DNA from: Sipunculus nudus
Lineage: Eukaryota > Annelida > Sipuncula > Golfingiida > Sipunculidae
DNA: 64,000 bases
NCBI GenBank assembly: GCA_026874595.1
Contig: CM049311.1
Location: 68,983,453-69,047,452, forward strand
Direction of reading: 5' to 3'
Shown here: piece after piece, positions 13,901 to 25,900 of the stretch
Position numbering within the stretch: position 1 is the first letter of the stretch
Layout of the letters: each line of letters begins with the position of its first letter
Translations under genes and position numbers: made by a program
The notes under the pieces: generated by a model
The model's database searches: none
What the model was told of the DNA's origin: nothing
Seen by the model: the letters and a program-made list of their open reading frames with translations, nothing else

Positions 13901-16900
13901 ACGTTGAGCTGTCATTTTGGCTGCATATCGGTATCAGATTGAATATTGTCGATCTCAAGACCACAGTAATGCCGATGCCTTGTCAGGGTTACTAGTAAAA
14001 GGACCATTCAGAAGGAAACTTGAACGTGATGACCATGAGATATATGCCATATCTCACATTGATGAACTTCCTGTGACTGCCCATGATATCGGTGAAGCTA
14101 CACACAAAGATCCGGTTTGGTCACGTGTATATGACTTCACACTGAATGGGTGGCCTGCTTCAGTGACTGAAGAGAAATACCTTCCTTTCTTCAGGAGAAG
14201 ACATGGACTGTCAGTTGATGATAAATGTGTTTTATGGGGAATGCATGTTGTAATTTCTCGAGCTTTACAGAACCAAATTCTATGCGAACTCCACGAAGAG
14301 CATTTGGGAATTCTCGTTGTAAGGCCTTTTCCAGAGGCTATGTGTGATGGCCCAAGTTGGACTCTGACATTCAGAGCATGGTGAACTCATGTGAGGTGTG
14401 TCAGGCACAAAAATCCTTCCAAGGCACCTTTATTTCCGTGGCAATTTGCAACACGACCAATGCAACGGATTCATCTTGAGTTTGCTGAGAAGGATCAGCA
14501 GCAGTTGTTGGTAATTTTTAGCACATTCCAAATGGATTGATGCTTTGCCTATGCATAATATCACTGCTGAAAATACCATTGAAAAACTCAGAGTAGTTTT
14601 TGCATTTATTTTTGTTACCAGAGGAACTGGTCTCTGACAACGGGCCGCAGTTTACATCATCAGTATTTAAAGACTTTCTTAGCAGCAATGGTATTCGCCA
14701 GAAACTTGCTTCAGGGTATCATCCAGCATCTAATGGTGCAGCGGAATGTGCTGTGCAGACTGTTAAGCAAGCATTGTTTAAGCAAGTGCCGGATAAGAAA
14801 CCAAACAGATGACTGGCCAACAGACTAGCAAACAAGACTAGCCAACTTCCTCCTTATCTAACGGTCTACGCCACACACTGTTACCGGTCAACCTCCAGCT
14901 GCGTTATTCATCAAGCGTCAGTTTCGAAACCGGTATACTCTTCTAAAGCCAAGCTTAGAAATTTTACTCGCAGACAAACCACATCGTGCCCCAATTGGTG
15001 CCCGTTTCCCGAATTTGACGTTGGAGAGAGTGTGGGTACTAAAAATTTCACTACCGGAATAAATTATTTGGTTCCTGGAGTGATTGTAAAACGCACAGGA
15101 CTACTAACATATGTTGTGAAAACCCAGGGTGCTGATAAAATGTTACATGTTGATCATATACGCTCATGAGTAAGCGAAACACCAAGAAAAAGTGATGCCG
15201 TAGATACTACTGCAGGTCACTAAGCTCTTCAAAATGATTTACCAGCCACTGATGACAACAGAAAAACCCACAGTTGAACCTACGGATCTCAGTTCCAGTA
15301 GTTTCGGATTTACCAGAGACATCTGGTGACAGCGAACCCCTACTACCGCTAAGAAACGATATCCGGTTAGAAATCGTAAACCTCGGCAGATCTTAAACCT
15401 ATAATATATGGCGGAACTGTGTGTGATGGAGTTTCAGGGGTGAAAGATGTAGTATATTAGTAAAGTTAACATTTTATATGGCTCAGGCGATGGCGCCATC
15501 GCGTGGAATTGTGTTACATTAATGTGTCTGTGTATCTTCATAATGTGGCTCCATCTATAGTGCGCCTATAGCATTGCGCATGCGCATGAGATAAACAAAT
15601 TTGTGTCCGTCATTTTTGGAGTTGTGTTTGCTCTGTAGGTTTATCGAGTGTTTCGAGCTCACAAATGTAACACCCCCCCCCCCCCCCATCCCCCTTTTTT
15701 GCGGTTCCTGGGTAGGCTGTTTTATCTATCGCTTATCACTTACAAACTATTTTGATGCATATTATGGTTGCGGCCCGTGCAACAAAATGTTCACCTGTAA
15801 CGGGTGTGTTGTTGTGTTATTTTAATATCAAATAGTTAAGCCAGTGTTCATTATGTTACAGCATCATCTGTCGCATCAGAGGTTAAACAAAACTGGTAAA
15901 GGTAAAAAGGTCAAGGTACTGGGGGTTTATAATCTAATAACACCAACGATGCAAGTCTCATCCGACTTAACTTTACACTTTGCCATCCTGGTCTTTCGGG
16001 CCTGTTCATTCTTGCAGCTTTTCTCGCTCCCTCGAGAGCATACACCAAGCAGCAACAAACGTCGCTAAAAGGTTATTCGTTCTACATTTTCCTGACACCC
16101 ATGTTTGACAAGTACCAATTCTATTCTGGGTGAAGAGAGCGCGCCCTTGTGGTAGAGACTCTGGCGGACCGATCGGGACGCGTAGCCACAACCTAGCGAT
16201 CAGGAGTCCAGCGCACTAACCATTACGCCACCACGCTCCACAGTGTATTCAAGTGCAAAATATTTGGGACCAACAAAGGATTTAGGCAAATGGATCATGT
16301 GATAATTATGTTTACAGATATTTTGTTTCGTTTTACTTATATCTCAAGTTATAGTGATAGACTGAATTCATCGCTTAAACCGTGTTCCAAATTATACCAA
16401 AACTTACTCGTCATAGCACTTGTACGTTGACTGCAGGCTTGAAACACCCTGATCAGGTCGGACCAGTGTTCTACAAAGTTCAGAAATTACTAAAAATTTG
16501 AATATATTGAAATGATGACAGTTCTTATCTGTTTGAAAATATTCTGTTCGTCCATTAATTATGATTAAAGTGTTATCCGTGCAGAAATATGAATATTTAA
16601 ACTAATTGTTTCTATACTTCCTAATTAAGGTCTCAGTAAGTGCAGTTTTTTCGTGATAATATAACAAATCCTTTTTTTAAATCTTTAAAAATTCAGACTG
16701 ATAACGACAATGCAACGGTTGACATATAATGTAAATTGAATCACACGTATCATCTATACAAAAATAAATATATGTTTGTATACAGGTGAAGTGACAGAAG
16801 TAGTAGCACGTCTTCCAAAAATGTCTGATTAACTTTTTTTTTCGGTTAGCCCAAATTTCACGCAGACATCGATCTTGTGAATATTGTAAAGCATATGCGC

Positions 16901-19900
16901 AGAAGGACACATGGTAACAACACAGTTATAAATTTACATGTGCATATACGCTTTTTGATGAAATTTGGCAATATTTACTTATATCCTTTCAGAGCGGCGC
17001 ATCCCGGATGGCCGAAGTTACTGAAGTTCAGCATGGCGCTGGCAATAACAGCTTTCGGTCCAATAGCTTTTCTGAACATAGGTTTGTTGGCTTTTCTGAC
17101 TGCGCCATGATGGGCCACTTTATACACAGTGGATTTCAACGTCATATCTGTGCGATGTTCATAATTATCCACCACCTATAATAGGGTTTTATTATTTTGG
17201 AAAATATACTTGAAAATGAACCGATTTATATTTAACAATAACACAATAATTATAGATAACCTTTTACACATATACACAAGGCCCGGACATCGGATCTGGA
17301 TTAATTTAATTGCTTATACTTTTGCTGAACGTGTTTTATGTGATCCGTTTCAAACTCTTTGTTTTTAACCATTGTTTCGAGCAAGATGTTCTTGCATGGT
17401 TTAGACTTAGAATTACAGGGTATATGAGCCGGGGGGGGGGGGGGGGTCTGGTGGTTAAGGGTATTAAATTTTTTTTTTCATTTTTGTCAGCTTAACGAAT
17501 ATTATTTTGTCCAAAGGGCTCAACCGGTCCCGTTCCTGCAAGGAATTTTTAAGAGCCCATACCGTAAAGGGTTGAAAAATGCGGAAGTCATTATTCCTTT
17601 TGTGTTAGCTAATATACAAATAGTTATGGACAAAGTTTTTCCCTGGGGTTGTGAGTGGCCTGGAAGAAGGGTGTATTATCTTCCAGAATACGCAGAAAAC
17701 TTTTTCTCTTTGAGTAGGCTTTAACATATAACTGTTAATCCGCAGGGCTCAGCTTGGTCCAGGCCGGCCATTAAACTCACTTGCGTTCTGTGATAACCTA
17801 ATAAGGTTTCATTTTTGAAGGCCAAGTAATAGGAAAGTTTGGTAATATGTACAAGGACCATTGTTAATATGTAAATATACCAAGAGGTGGGCACCGGACG
17901 ATTTCCAGTGTATCATGACAGTATGACAATTACTTCAACAGTTACATTTGTTAAAATAAAGTTTATGGAAAATTGATTTCAAGCGTGAAATATACTTCAA
18001 GGGTGTCTGAATAAAGCTACAAAAAATATACCTATGTACAAGCATAACAAATAAACTAATACTAAGGCCATCGAGAGGAAACGGTAAATTTACTTGTAAC
18101 GTCCATTGAGTTAAATGTTTTTAACACTGATGTTTCCGGTTTACGTCCTCTTGAAACGTGTACAACAAAATAGAAGATTTTTTGTTCTACATTCAAGGCC
18201 CTATATATTTTCTTGCGTATATACTCTGTCATTTTCATGCAAGTGGATGTATCTCTGGATGAAATTGTTTTTCGTTCGTGAATTTTATTCGATTTTATGA
18301 GATGTAATTCCCTAAACAACAGGAACGTAGATTGGCGAATGTGATTTCTAAAAGAAAGTATACATACATCTTTCATGAATCCCGTGGCATCTTTTGATTC
18401 GGTCTCGTCTTCGAAGTCCCCAGGCATCAAGACGCTCACATCACCCCAAATTACTTTAAACAGCAGAGAGTCGACATTCTTGTGCTTGCCGTCACATCCT
18501 CCCAGGTTGGCGGCCAGGACCTGAGTTTTTACATCAGGATCATTGGGACAAAGTTTGTCAAAATTATCGCAAGTGCTTCGATTTATGCCACATGGCTTAC
18601 TGTTGTTGATTGTCTTCACTCTGATCTTTGAATCTTCCCACTCTCTTATCTTGTCATCCAAATGATCCTTTGTGCAACTTATATAAATGTGTTTAAGTCC
18701 GCATGGAGGTTTCTCAAATGTTCTGCCAAGAAGATTGTAGTGATCAAGATCGTTATGGCTGATGATTATATTCTCGATCCTCTGTTTTTCATCTTCCAAG
18801 AATGTTTTAATACTTTTCTCCGCCCAGAATCTATTATCCTTTTTCCTGTGCCCACCGAGGTCAATGATCGACAGTGTACCATTTGGACACTGTAGAACGT
18901 GAGCGTCCCCTTGCCCTGTAGGCAGTATATATAAATTCAGCTTCCCGTCGGGGCCTTCCAATTTGCACTCTGGAATCAGAAATTTAAGAAATATATAATT
19001 AGTCTACCATTAAAACGTCTGATAACTGCTCGTCGCACACCCGGTACCCATATTTTGAGTGAAGCCACATTACCGACCGAGCCTCGGTGAATTTTTAAAA
19101 TCGGCCGAGCTGCGAGCTCATCGCCAATTTTTAAATTCCGGCCTACATCCGTTCATTTTTATAGATTGTGGTCACATTAGTATCGAGGCCCGGCCGAGTC
19201 CAAAGATTTTTTTTTTCTACGCCTGAAATAAGAAGGGGCCCGACAGAACGTCGTTGGAAGCACGTCCGAGCCTCCTCCGAACGTCGTTCGGAGCTCCTCC
19301 GAGATCTAAGTAATTTTATTAGAGATATAAACGCAGGGACTTGGACGATCCCAAAGATCTCCCAGCGGTGCTCGCTAGGGGCCCTGTAGATCTCTTCCCG
19401 AGTTGCTCCCGAGCAAACCTCGCCGAATTTCCAGCGAGTCCTCGTCGCTCTAAACTATACGCTTAAGTGCGGCGAGATCCCAAACGAGCTGTTAAAATAC
19501 TGACGAGACTCGTCCGAGTATACAATGTCCGGCCGAAGCTCACTTTTTGGCCAGAAAAGCTTTAAGCGCGAAAGGATCGTAGCTTTGTTAGTATTGTTTT
19601 GGACATAGTAACACTAAAACGTTATCTTATTTAGAACTAAAATGCATTATATTGGAAACAGGAAGTGTTCTAGAATTCAAGAGCTATACCGGTTACATTA
19701 GCCATGACATTAGCAGTGAGAACGTATTTGTGGCGGTATGACTGTAATACTACTGTTTTATTCAGGGATATCCACCTTTTTAAACTCCCCCCCCCCCCCC
19801 CCCCCCACCATTCCCTCCCTGTGAATGGTGGTTTTGTTATTAAAATGTTGTGAGCTTTTCTGTATTAATGAGAATTTTCTCTGTTAAGGTTTATACGCCA

Positions 19901-22900
19901 GAGTAAGCCAACCGAAAAAAAATCCCTTTTGGGCCCATTATCGCCCACCCCGCCTCGTTCCCGTGTATCTAGGTCACACTTCCGTTTCCTGTAATCACTT
20001 TTTCGATGGCGGATGGAAGAGGACTGGGAGGGAGCGTTGTTTGTAATACAGAAAAGCTCACAACAGTTTACTAACAAAACCACCATTCACAGGGAGGGAA
20101 TGGGGGGGGGGGTTATTACGTAAACATAATTGCGAGCTGTTTCTGTATTAATGAGAATATAACAGATAAACCTTGGGGAGGGGATACCTACCTAGAACAG
20201 CGGGAAGGAGAAGCACATCACTGGAGCGAAGGAAGAGGACGAAGACGTCGACACTGGAACGGAAGAAGTCTGTGAGGAAGGTCTGGAGAACTGGAGGACT
20301 TCACCCGCAGCGATCACAGGGCCCAAGGAATAAAGGCCCGAGTCTTGTAAAGTGACAACCATCAGATAAAATAGGGTGAATGTAGAAGGAGATTTCCAAT
20401 ACCCTTTCTTGACGAGTTGGTTAGGGGAAATCCCCGATAAGTGGGCCAAGGATGTAGAGATGGCCCGGACGTCATGCGCTTTGACGTGAAGTTGTTCTAA
20501 CGTTGACGGAGAAGCAGATTCATAGGCTGAGACAATGGTAGCTTTTAACTAATGGTGAAAGGGCTAATTTTCTTTGTTTGAAGTAGTGATTTTCGTTTAA
20601 ATAAACAACTTCTTGCGCCCTTCCCCCTAAAAGAATGAGTGGCTTTAAGATAGTAACGTAAACCACGGACAGGGCAATTGGTAGCCCTGTAACGGTACTG
20701 ACCGTTAGGGAGGGCCGGAACGTGCCAGGGTAACGGAGGATCAACGAAATTTTGGTTCTTCTTATAAAATTCAGGAGGAAAATGTAAGGTTGCCGACCAA
20801 CCGTCGGCCGCAATTTGTGTAAATTTCGAATCGGCCACTAGGGCATGAAGCTCAGAGCGGCGACCGGCAGATGCAAGGGCAAGGAGGAAAACCGTTTTCC
20901 GAGATAAATGCAGAAGATGCGCCAAACGAAGCGGCTCGTAAGGGGGTCCGCGGAGGTGATGTCCAGTCGCCTGGAAGGAGCGACGTAGCGAGGACGAGAA
21001 GAGCGGGCATGTACCCCTTGAGAAAATCCGTCACTAGAGGATGATTGAGGACACGATCGTGACCCAGCAGAGTACCGACAGCAGGGCGGCACGATAGCCA
21101 CGAAGAGACGGATAGGATAACTGTTTTTTCTGTAGTAAATAAACGAAGAAATCCAATATCGCCGAAAGCGACGGATCTAAAGGAGAGATTCTGTGGGCAG
21201 TCGCCCATCCGATGAAGATACGCCACCGGGAGTCATAGATGCGGTCCGAAGAACGGCGACGGGGAGCCGAGGCAAAGAGAGCAGCCGGGCTTGAAATGCC
21301 TTGATTCTTGAATTGTCCGATGAGAGAACGCATGCGCACAGAGGGCACGACCGAAATGGACGACGTGATCGGGGGAAGACGGGAGATCGATCCGGAGCGG
21401 CAGAAGAAGCGGTGGTCGGGAGAGAAACGAGCGCCACAGGGGAAACCAGGGAGCCGCAGGATGACACGGAAGGACGAGGAGGAGATCCGTCTGCACCGAC
21501 GGAGGAGGATGAGGATCCGGCGGATGAGACTGGGCACCGGAAACGCGTAGAGAAACCAGTAAGACCAAACGGACGCCGGGGTGTTTGGGAGACGGTCGCG
21601 ACGGCGACGCAGATGCGTCACAGTAGGAACGAGGGCTGGGGGGGGGGGAGGGAAAATCGAACAAATCGAATTCCAGACGCCCCAGGCGATGGAAGAGACA
21701 ACGAAGGACCGAGAGCAGAAGGACGACCGGCGGAGGCGGAGACGCGGGGCTACGTGAGAGGGCATCTGCTAGAAAGTTCGATAAGACGCTCGGATCGAGG
21801 CCCGTAGCGTCATACAGAGATCGAACAAGAGGTAGGTCTCGCGCATAAGTGAGGGCGACCGAGTGCCGCCCTGCCTGGTTATATACGCCACCACCGTGGT
21901 GTTGTCGGTCATGACTCGTATGTGACGACCTAGTCGGGATCAACAGGAGATCGCGCGACGGACAGCGCAAAGTTCGAGGACATGAAGGAGACGTTCCGAC
22001 GGGGACCAGACGCCCGAGGGGTGGAGATCGACCATATGGGCACCCCAACTGAGGAGAGACACGTCGGTGAACACCGTACAGTCGATCTCCTGAGAGAAGG
22101 GAACGCTCTGAAGGAGAAAGGGAAGGTCCAGCCAGGGACGAAGGGTCCGCCACGTGAGGTGAAACGGGAGGACGAACCGGACGGAGATAGAGCCGACCGA
22201 ATGGAACGAAAGGCGCGGCCCAGTTGAGAGCGCCATTTAGCGAAGAAGCGGCACGAGAATCGATACGGCGAAACGTGAGAAAGGAACGAACTGCGCCCTG
22301 AGCTTCTGAGCAAATTCGCGCGGGAGAGACGCAGTCCTAGACGCAAAATCGAGAGTCACACCCAGAAACTGTAGTGACAGGGTGGGAGTGAGCTGGGACC
22401 TCTGGGTATTGACAAGAAACCCAAGGTTCTGTAGTAAAGCGAGAACCCGGGAGCGGTGTTCCAGTAAGAGAGAGCGATCGGCCGCATGGACAAGCCAATC
22501 GTCGAGGTAAGGGAGCAAGGAGATGCCCTGGGAGCGGAGGTAACGAGTGACCGTGTGTACGAGCATCGTAAAAATCCAGGGGGCCACATTGATTCCGAAC
22601 GGAAGGGCACGGAATTGATACACGCGGTTCTGGTAGGCGAACCGAAGAAACGGTTGGGACGACGGATGGATGGGCACGTGAAAATACGCATCCGTAAGGT
22701 CTACTTTGAACGCCCAATCTATCCGACGGATAATGCGGAGAACCGCATGAATAATGAACATCCGAAAGGGGGCCGGGGCAATGAACGAATTGAGGCGCTT
22801 GAGATCTATAATGGGGCGCCACCGCCCGTGCGGCTACGGAACCAGAAAGAGATGAGAGTAAAACCCCCTGGTGGAAGGGGAAACTTCGTGAATCGCACGC

Positions 22901-25900
22901 TTGCCTAGCATAGATTGAATGGCCTCCTCCAACGCGAGATGCTTGACCGGATCAGTGGGAGGCGGAGTGTTAAACGGGTGCAGTGTGACGGGAGGGTCGT
23001 GCAAAACCGTAATACGGAACCCGAACTTGATCGTGCTGAGAACTAAACGATGTGAAGTTACGCCCACCCAAGTGGGAAAATGGGCGCCGAGACGAGCGCC
23101 AACCGGACTTAATGAGTCATTTCTTGGTAGAACCTCGGCGCGAGGAACGACCACGAAAGGGCTGGGAATGAACGGGACGGCCGGAAAGACGGGAAGATGG
23201 AGCGGGGGCCCAACGAGCAGACGAGGGGGCCGAACTTGAAGGCCGAGTCCGAGGGATCCGGTAAGACGGGCGAAGCGCAGGAGCGGCCGAACGGAGGCGG
23301 GCCTGTCGGTCTGAACGATCCAACGCACGGTCGAATAGGGGCCGAAGTTGGCCGCCAAACAGAAGAGAACCCGTGAAAGGCTGAGCGTAGAGTTTAGCCA
23401 ATTCAGCCTGTGTGAGTTCAGGTTTAAGGGTACGTAAAGAGTGGAGACAGGCCGAGCGGCGAAGTAAAATGCAGTTTTCGACTAGCCGCCAAATCACATG
23501 TTGGAGTTCGGCACAGTCGTGCGCAGAAGCTTGCCAAATATCATTGATAGTGGCCGGATCCGTGGAGACGGCGAGGAGGCTAGTGACAGCTTGTAAATCA
23601 TTAACCATCCCCGCCGCCTGACGGCCGAGCCCCTCTAAATCAGAAAGTTGACGGTCGGTAACATGTAACAAGGAGGAGGGCCGGAAATACCTACCGTAGC
23701 TCGAGGAAGCCCCGTGGAATCCAGCGTTACAGCTACAGCCGGCTCAGGAGACAAAGAAGGAAGCCAGCGGGGAGCCGGAGGGGAGGACAGCAGTCGAGGT
23801 GAGAGGACGGGGGGAGGCAACCGGACGCACGGACGGGGGTCTAGACGAATCATCTAGATCCGACATGAGGGAAGAGCAAAAACGGGATAACTTGCTCAGA
23901 ATCGTATAAGCTGATGACGGGTCCGAAGGAGGAACCGAGGTAACAGGAGAAGACTTCCTCTTACGAGAAAGGGAGAGTAATGATTTGGAAGTAGATACTA
24001 CCGGGGATGTAACATTACAGGTGGGAATGGAAGGGGAACGTAACACCGAAGTGTTGCGGTCACCGACGGTAGGATCCCCCCCCCCCCGGGCTGACAATGG
24101 CGCGAGACAAAGGTGCCGAGGACGGAGAGACCCAAACTACCGGGGAAATAGACCATGCATGGAACATGGCCCATTTGTCCGACGACCACGTCTGACAATA
24201 AAAGCAGGGATCAGCCGGGCCCTGGCGAATCATTCTGGTAACGGCATAGAAAACAAGTGGGGTGTGAATCCAATGCAGGGATTAATGAACCACAAGAAGA
24301 ACAATATGAGGGATTCTCCATGGCGGGAAGGGAAAAAGAATCACCACTTACAGTTCAGTTGGCAAACCCGACTGTACAAACCAAAACAGTGGACGAAACA
24401 CGTGTTTACACGTCCATCATGGCGGAACGCCAGAAGGAATAGTGATTACAGGAAACGGAAGTGTGACCTAGATACACGGGAACGAGGCGGGTGGTCGATA
24501 ATGGGCCCAATAAGGGAAATTTTTCGGTTGGCTTACTCTGGCGTATAAACCTTAACAGAGAAAATTCTCATTAATACAGAAATAGTTTACAATTATGTTT
24601 ACGTAATAAAACTGAGTGTTTATACATATTATTGTTACCATAACTGAACCCAGATTAATTAAATGGAATACATAAGCTTGTTATGGGGTTTCTCCCTTTT
24701 ACAAATATACTTCGTATAGGGCATATAATACCACTTAATTGTCGGATGATGATTAAATTGTATGCTCACATTTTAGTCACCCTTGGTGGCTACAATTGGC
24801 CTTGACCTATTCCATGATAATGCCCAACATGTTCAGTCCTTTTAGTCAGCGCTGCGGGTTTTGTATATTGAAATCAGATATATTCGAGAGACAGGAACCC
24901 CATTCATCTTTACACATTATCAAAAGGCTCTTTATAATTTGAGATAAAAAATGTCGATTTATTGAACCAGTTCACCTCGTGTCATTCGCAGTCAACAGGT
25001 GTCGCTTTTGTCATAAAAACGAGCAGTTATGATATGGTCAAAGACCCGATTTGTTCCTTATTTTATAACTAATTTATAAAAGAGTAAGCAATCTCCTTTT
25101 GTGTTCACAAACACCGTGGTTATGGAATTTGATAAAGGGTTTTACAACCCAGTGAACCAACGGTGCTGCAGCTAATTGCATCTGAGCGAATAACCAGTCT
25201 CCATCTGCAAGAGGGTATTTCATGAGGCAGTTAAACACTTCTCTGGGATCCCTTTCCCTGCTTTATAAAGCATTCTGTTTTATCGAGCGTATAGTCAACG
25301 CTATTCAGCCAAAAAACATTTTAAAAACATAAATATATCAAGGCATTCATCAACAATCTTTCGTTAATGGCAACATTACCAAATGATTTCCAGATAAAAA
25401 ATAGCCTGTAACTCCTTTATAAAAAAAGTTTTCATTTTATATAGTCTATAAATGCAAATAGACTAAGATGCCTCTGACATTCAAGTTTAAAAATTGAAAA
25501 CTATTTCTAACAATCTTAATATATCCAAATTATAGCCTTAACATATCCAAGAACAATCGAAATTCGCATTCATGTTATCAGCTGTGTTTAAATGTGTCCG
25601 ACAACCGGCACAGACTAGGTCTTGAACGGTGTTCAGGCGAGTGCTATTATTGGGGAGTTATAGGGTTCAAAATTTGACCCAAAAACTGGATTTGCGCTAT
25701 CAAATTTCATATTTTTTTAGTGCAGTATCCTAATATCGGGTTGTGCAATAGCCATGAATTTTTACTTCTGGGGTACTTGGACAAATCAGGGCCCTAAATG
25801 AGGACATTAACGGTCACGACAAAAATTATAGTTACCATTACCTTGAGCATTACAGACTAGGTCTTGAACGGTGTTAGAGTGATTGCTATAATTGGGGAGT

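Larger units (their letters stand above)
12136..15672 (+). mobile_element. Degenerate Ty3/gypsy LTR retrotransposon, antisense in gene B intron 10
   Basis: Domain order gag zinc knuckle, aspartic protease, reverse transcriptase, RNase H, integrase, as usual in Ty3/gypsy. Direct repeats flank it: the 3' LTR begins TGTAGTATATTAGTAAAG at 15448, and the same sequence with a few changes begins at 12136. Coding frames are broken many times, the catalytic YxDD part of the reverse transcriptase is not recognisable, and most of gag is missing. It is a dead copy, on the strand opposite to its host gene. Confidence 0.88.
19787..24609 (-). mobile_element. DIRS-type tyrosine-recombinase retrotransposon in gene B intron 7
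   Basis: Four independent marks agree: inverted terminal repeats (19857-20000 against 24441-24582), an internal complementary region at 20045-20158 that matches both outer ends, a reverse transcriptase/RNase H with DIRS-like motifs, and a tyrosine recombinase downstream. Minus-strand order is gag-like, RT/RNase H, recombinase, internal complementary region, as in DIRS1. There are no LTRs and no integrase. G+C content is clearly above the surrounding intron. Frames are interrupted, so this copy is probably inactive. It lies in the same orientation as gene B. Confidence 0.9.

Noticed and set aside
16147-16240. Functional tRNA gene
   Set aside because: The cloverleaf cannot be completed: the B-box is degraded and the sequence runs directly into a SINE body.
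18062-18367. Extension of the metallo-beta-lactamase exon to 18062
   Set aside because: Similarity to gene A stops at the donor GAT|GTATGT at 18368; beyond it the translation has no counterpart, so it is intron.
18368-18969. Bacterial contamination, because of the ComEC-like domain
   Set aside because: The domain is split by introns with proper splice sites and matching phases in two paralogues, and flanked by animal-type repeats.
21301-21807. Plus-strand 168-codon protein inside the DIRS region
   Set aside because: It is the antisense shadow of the G+C-rich polymerase/RNase H region; composition is R/E/G-rich with no domain.
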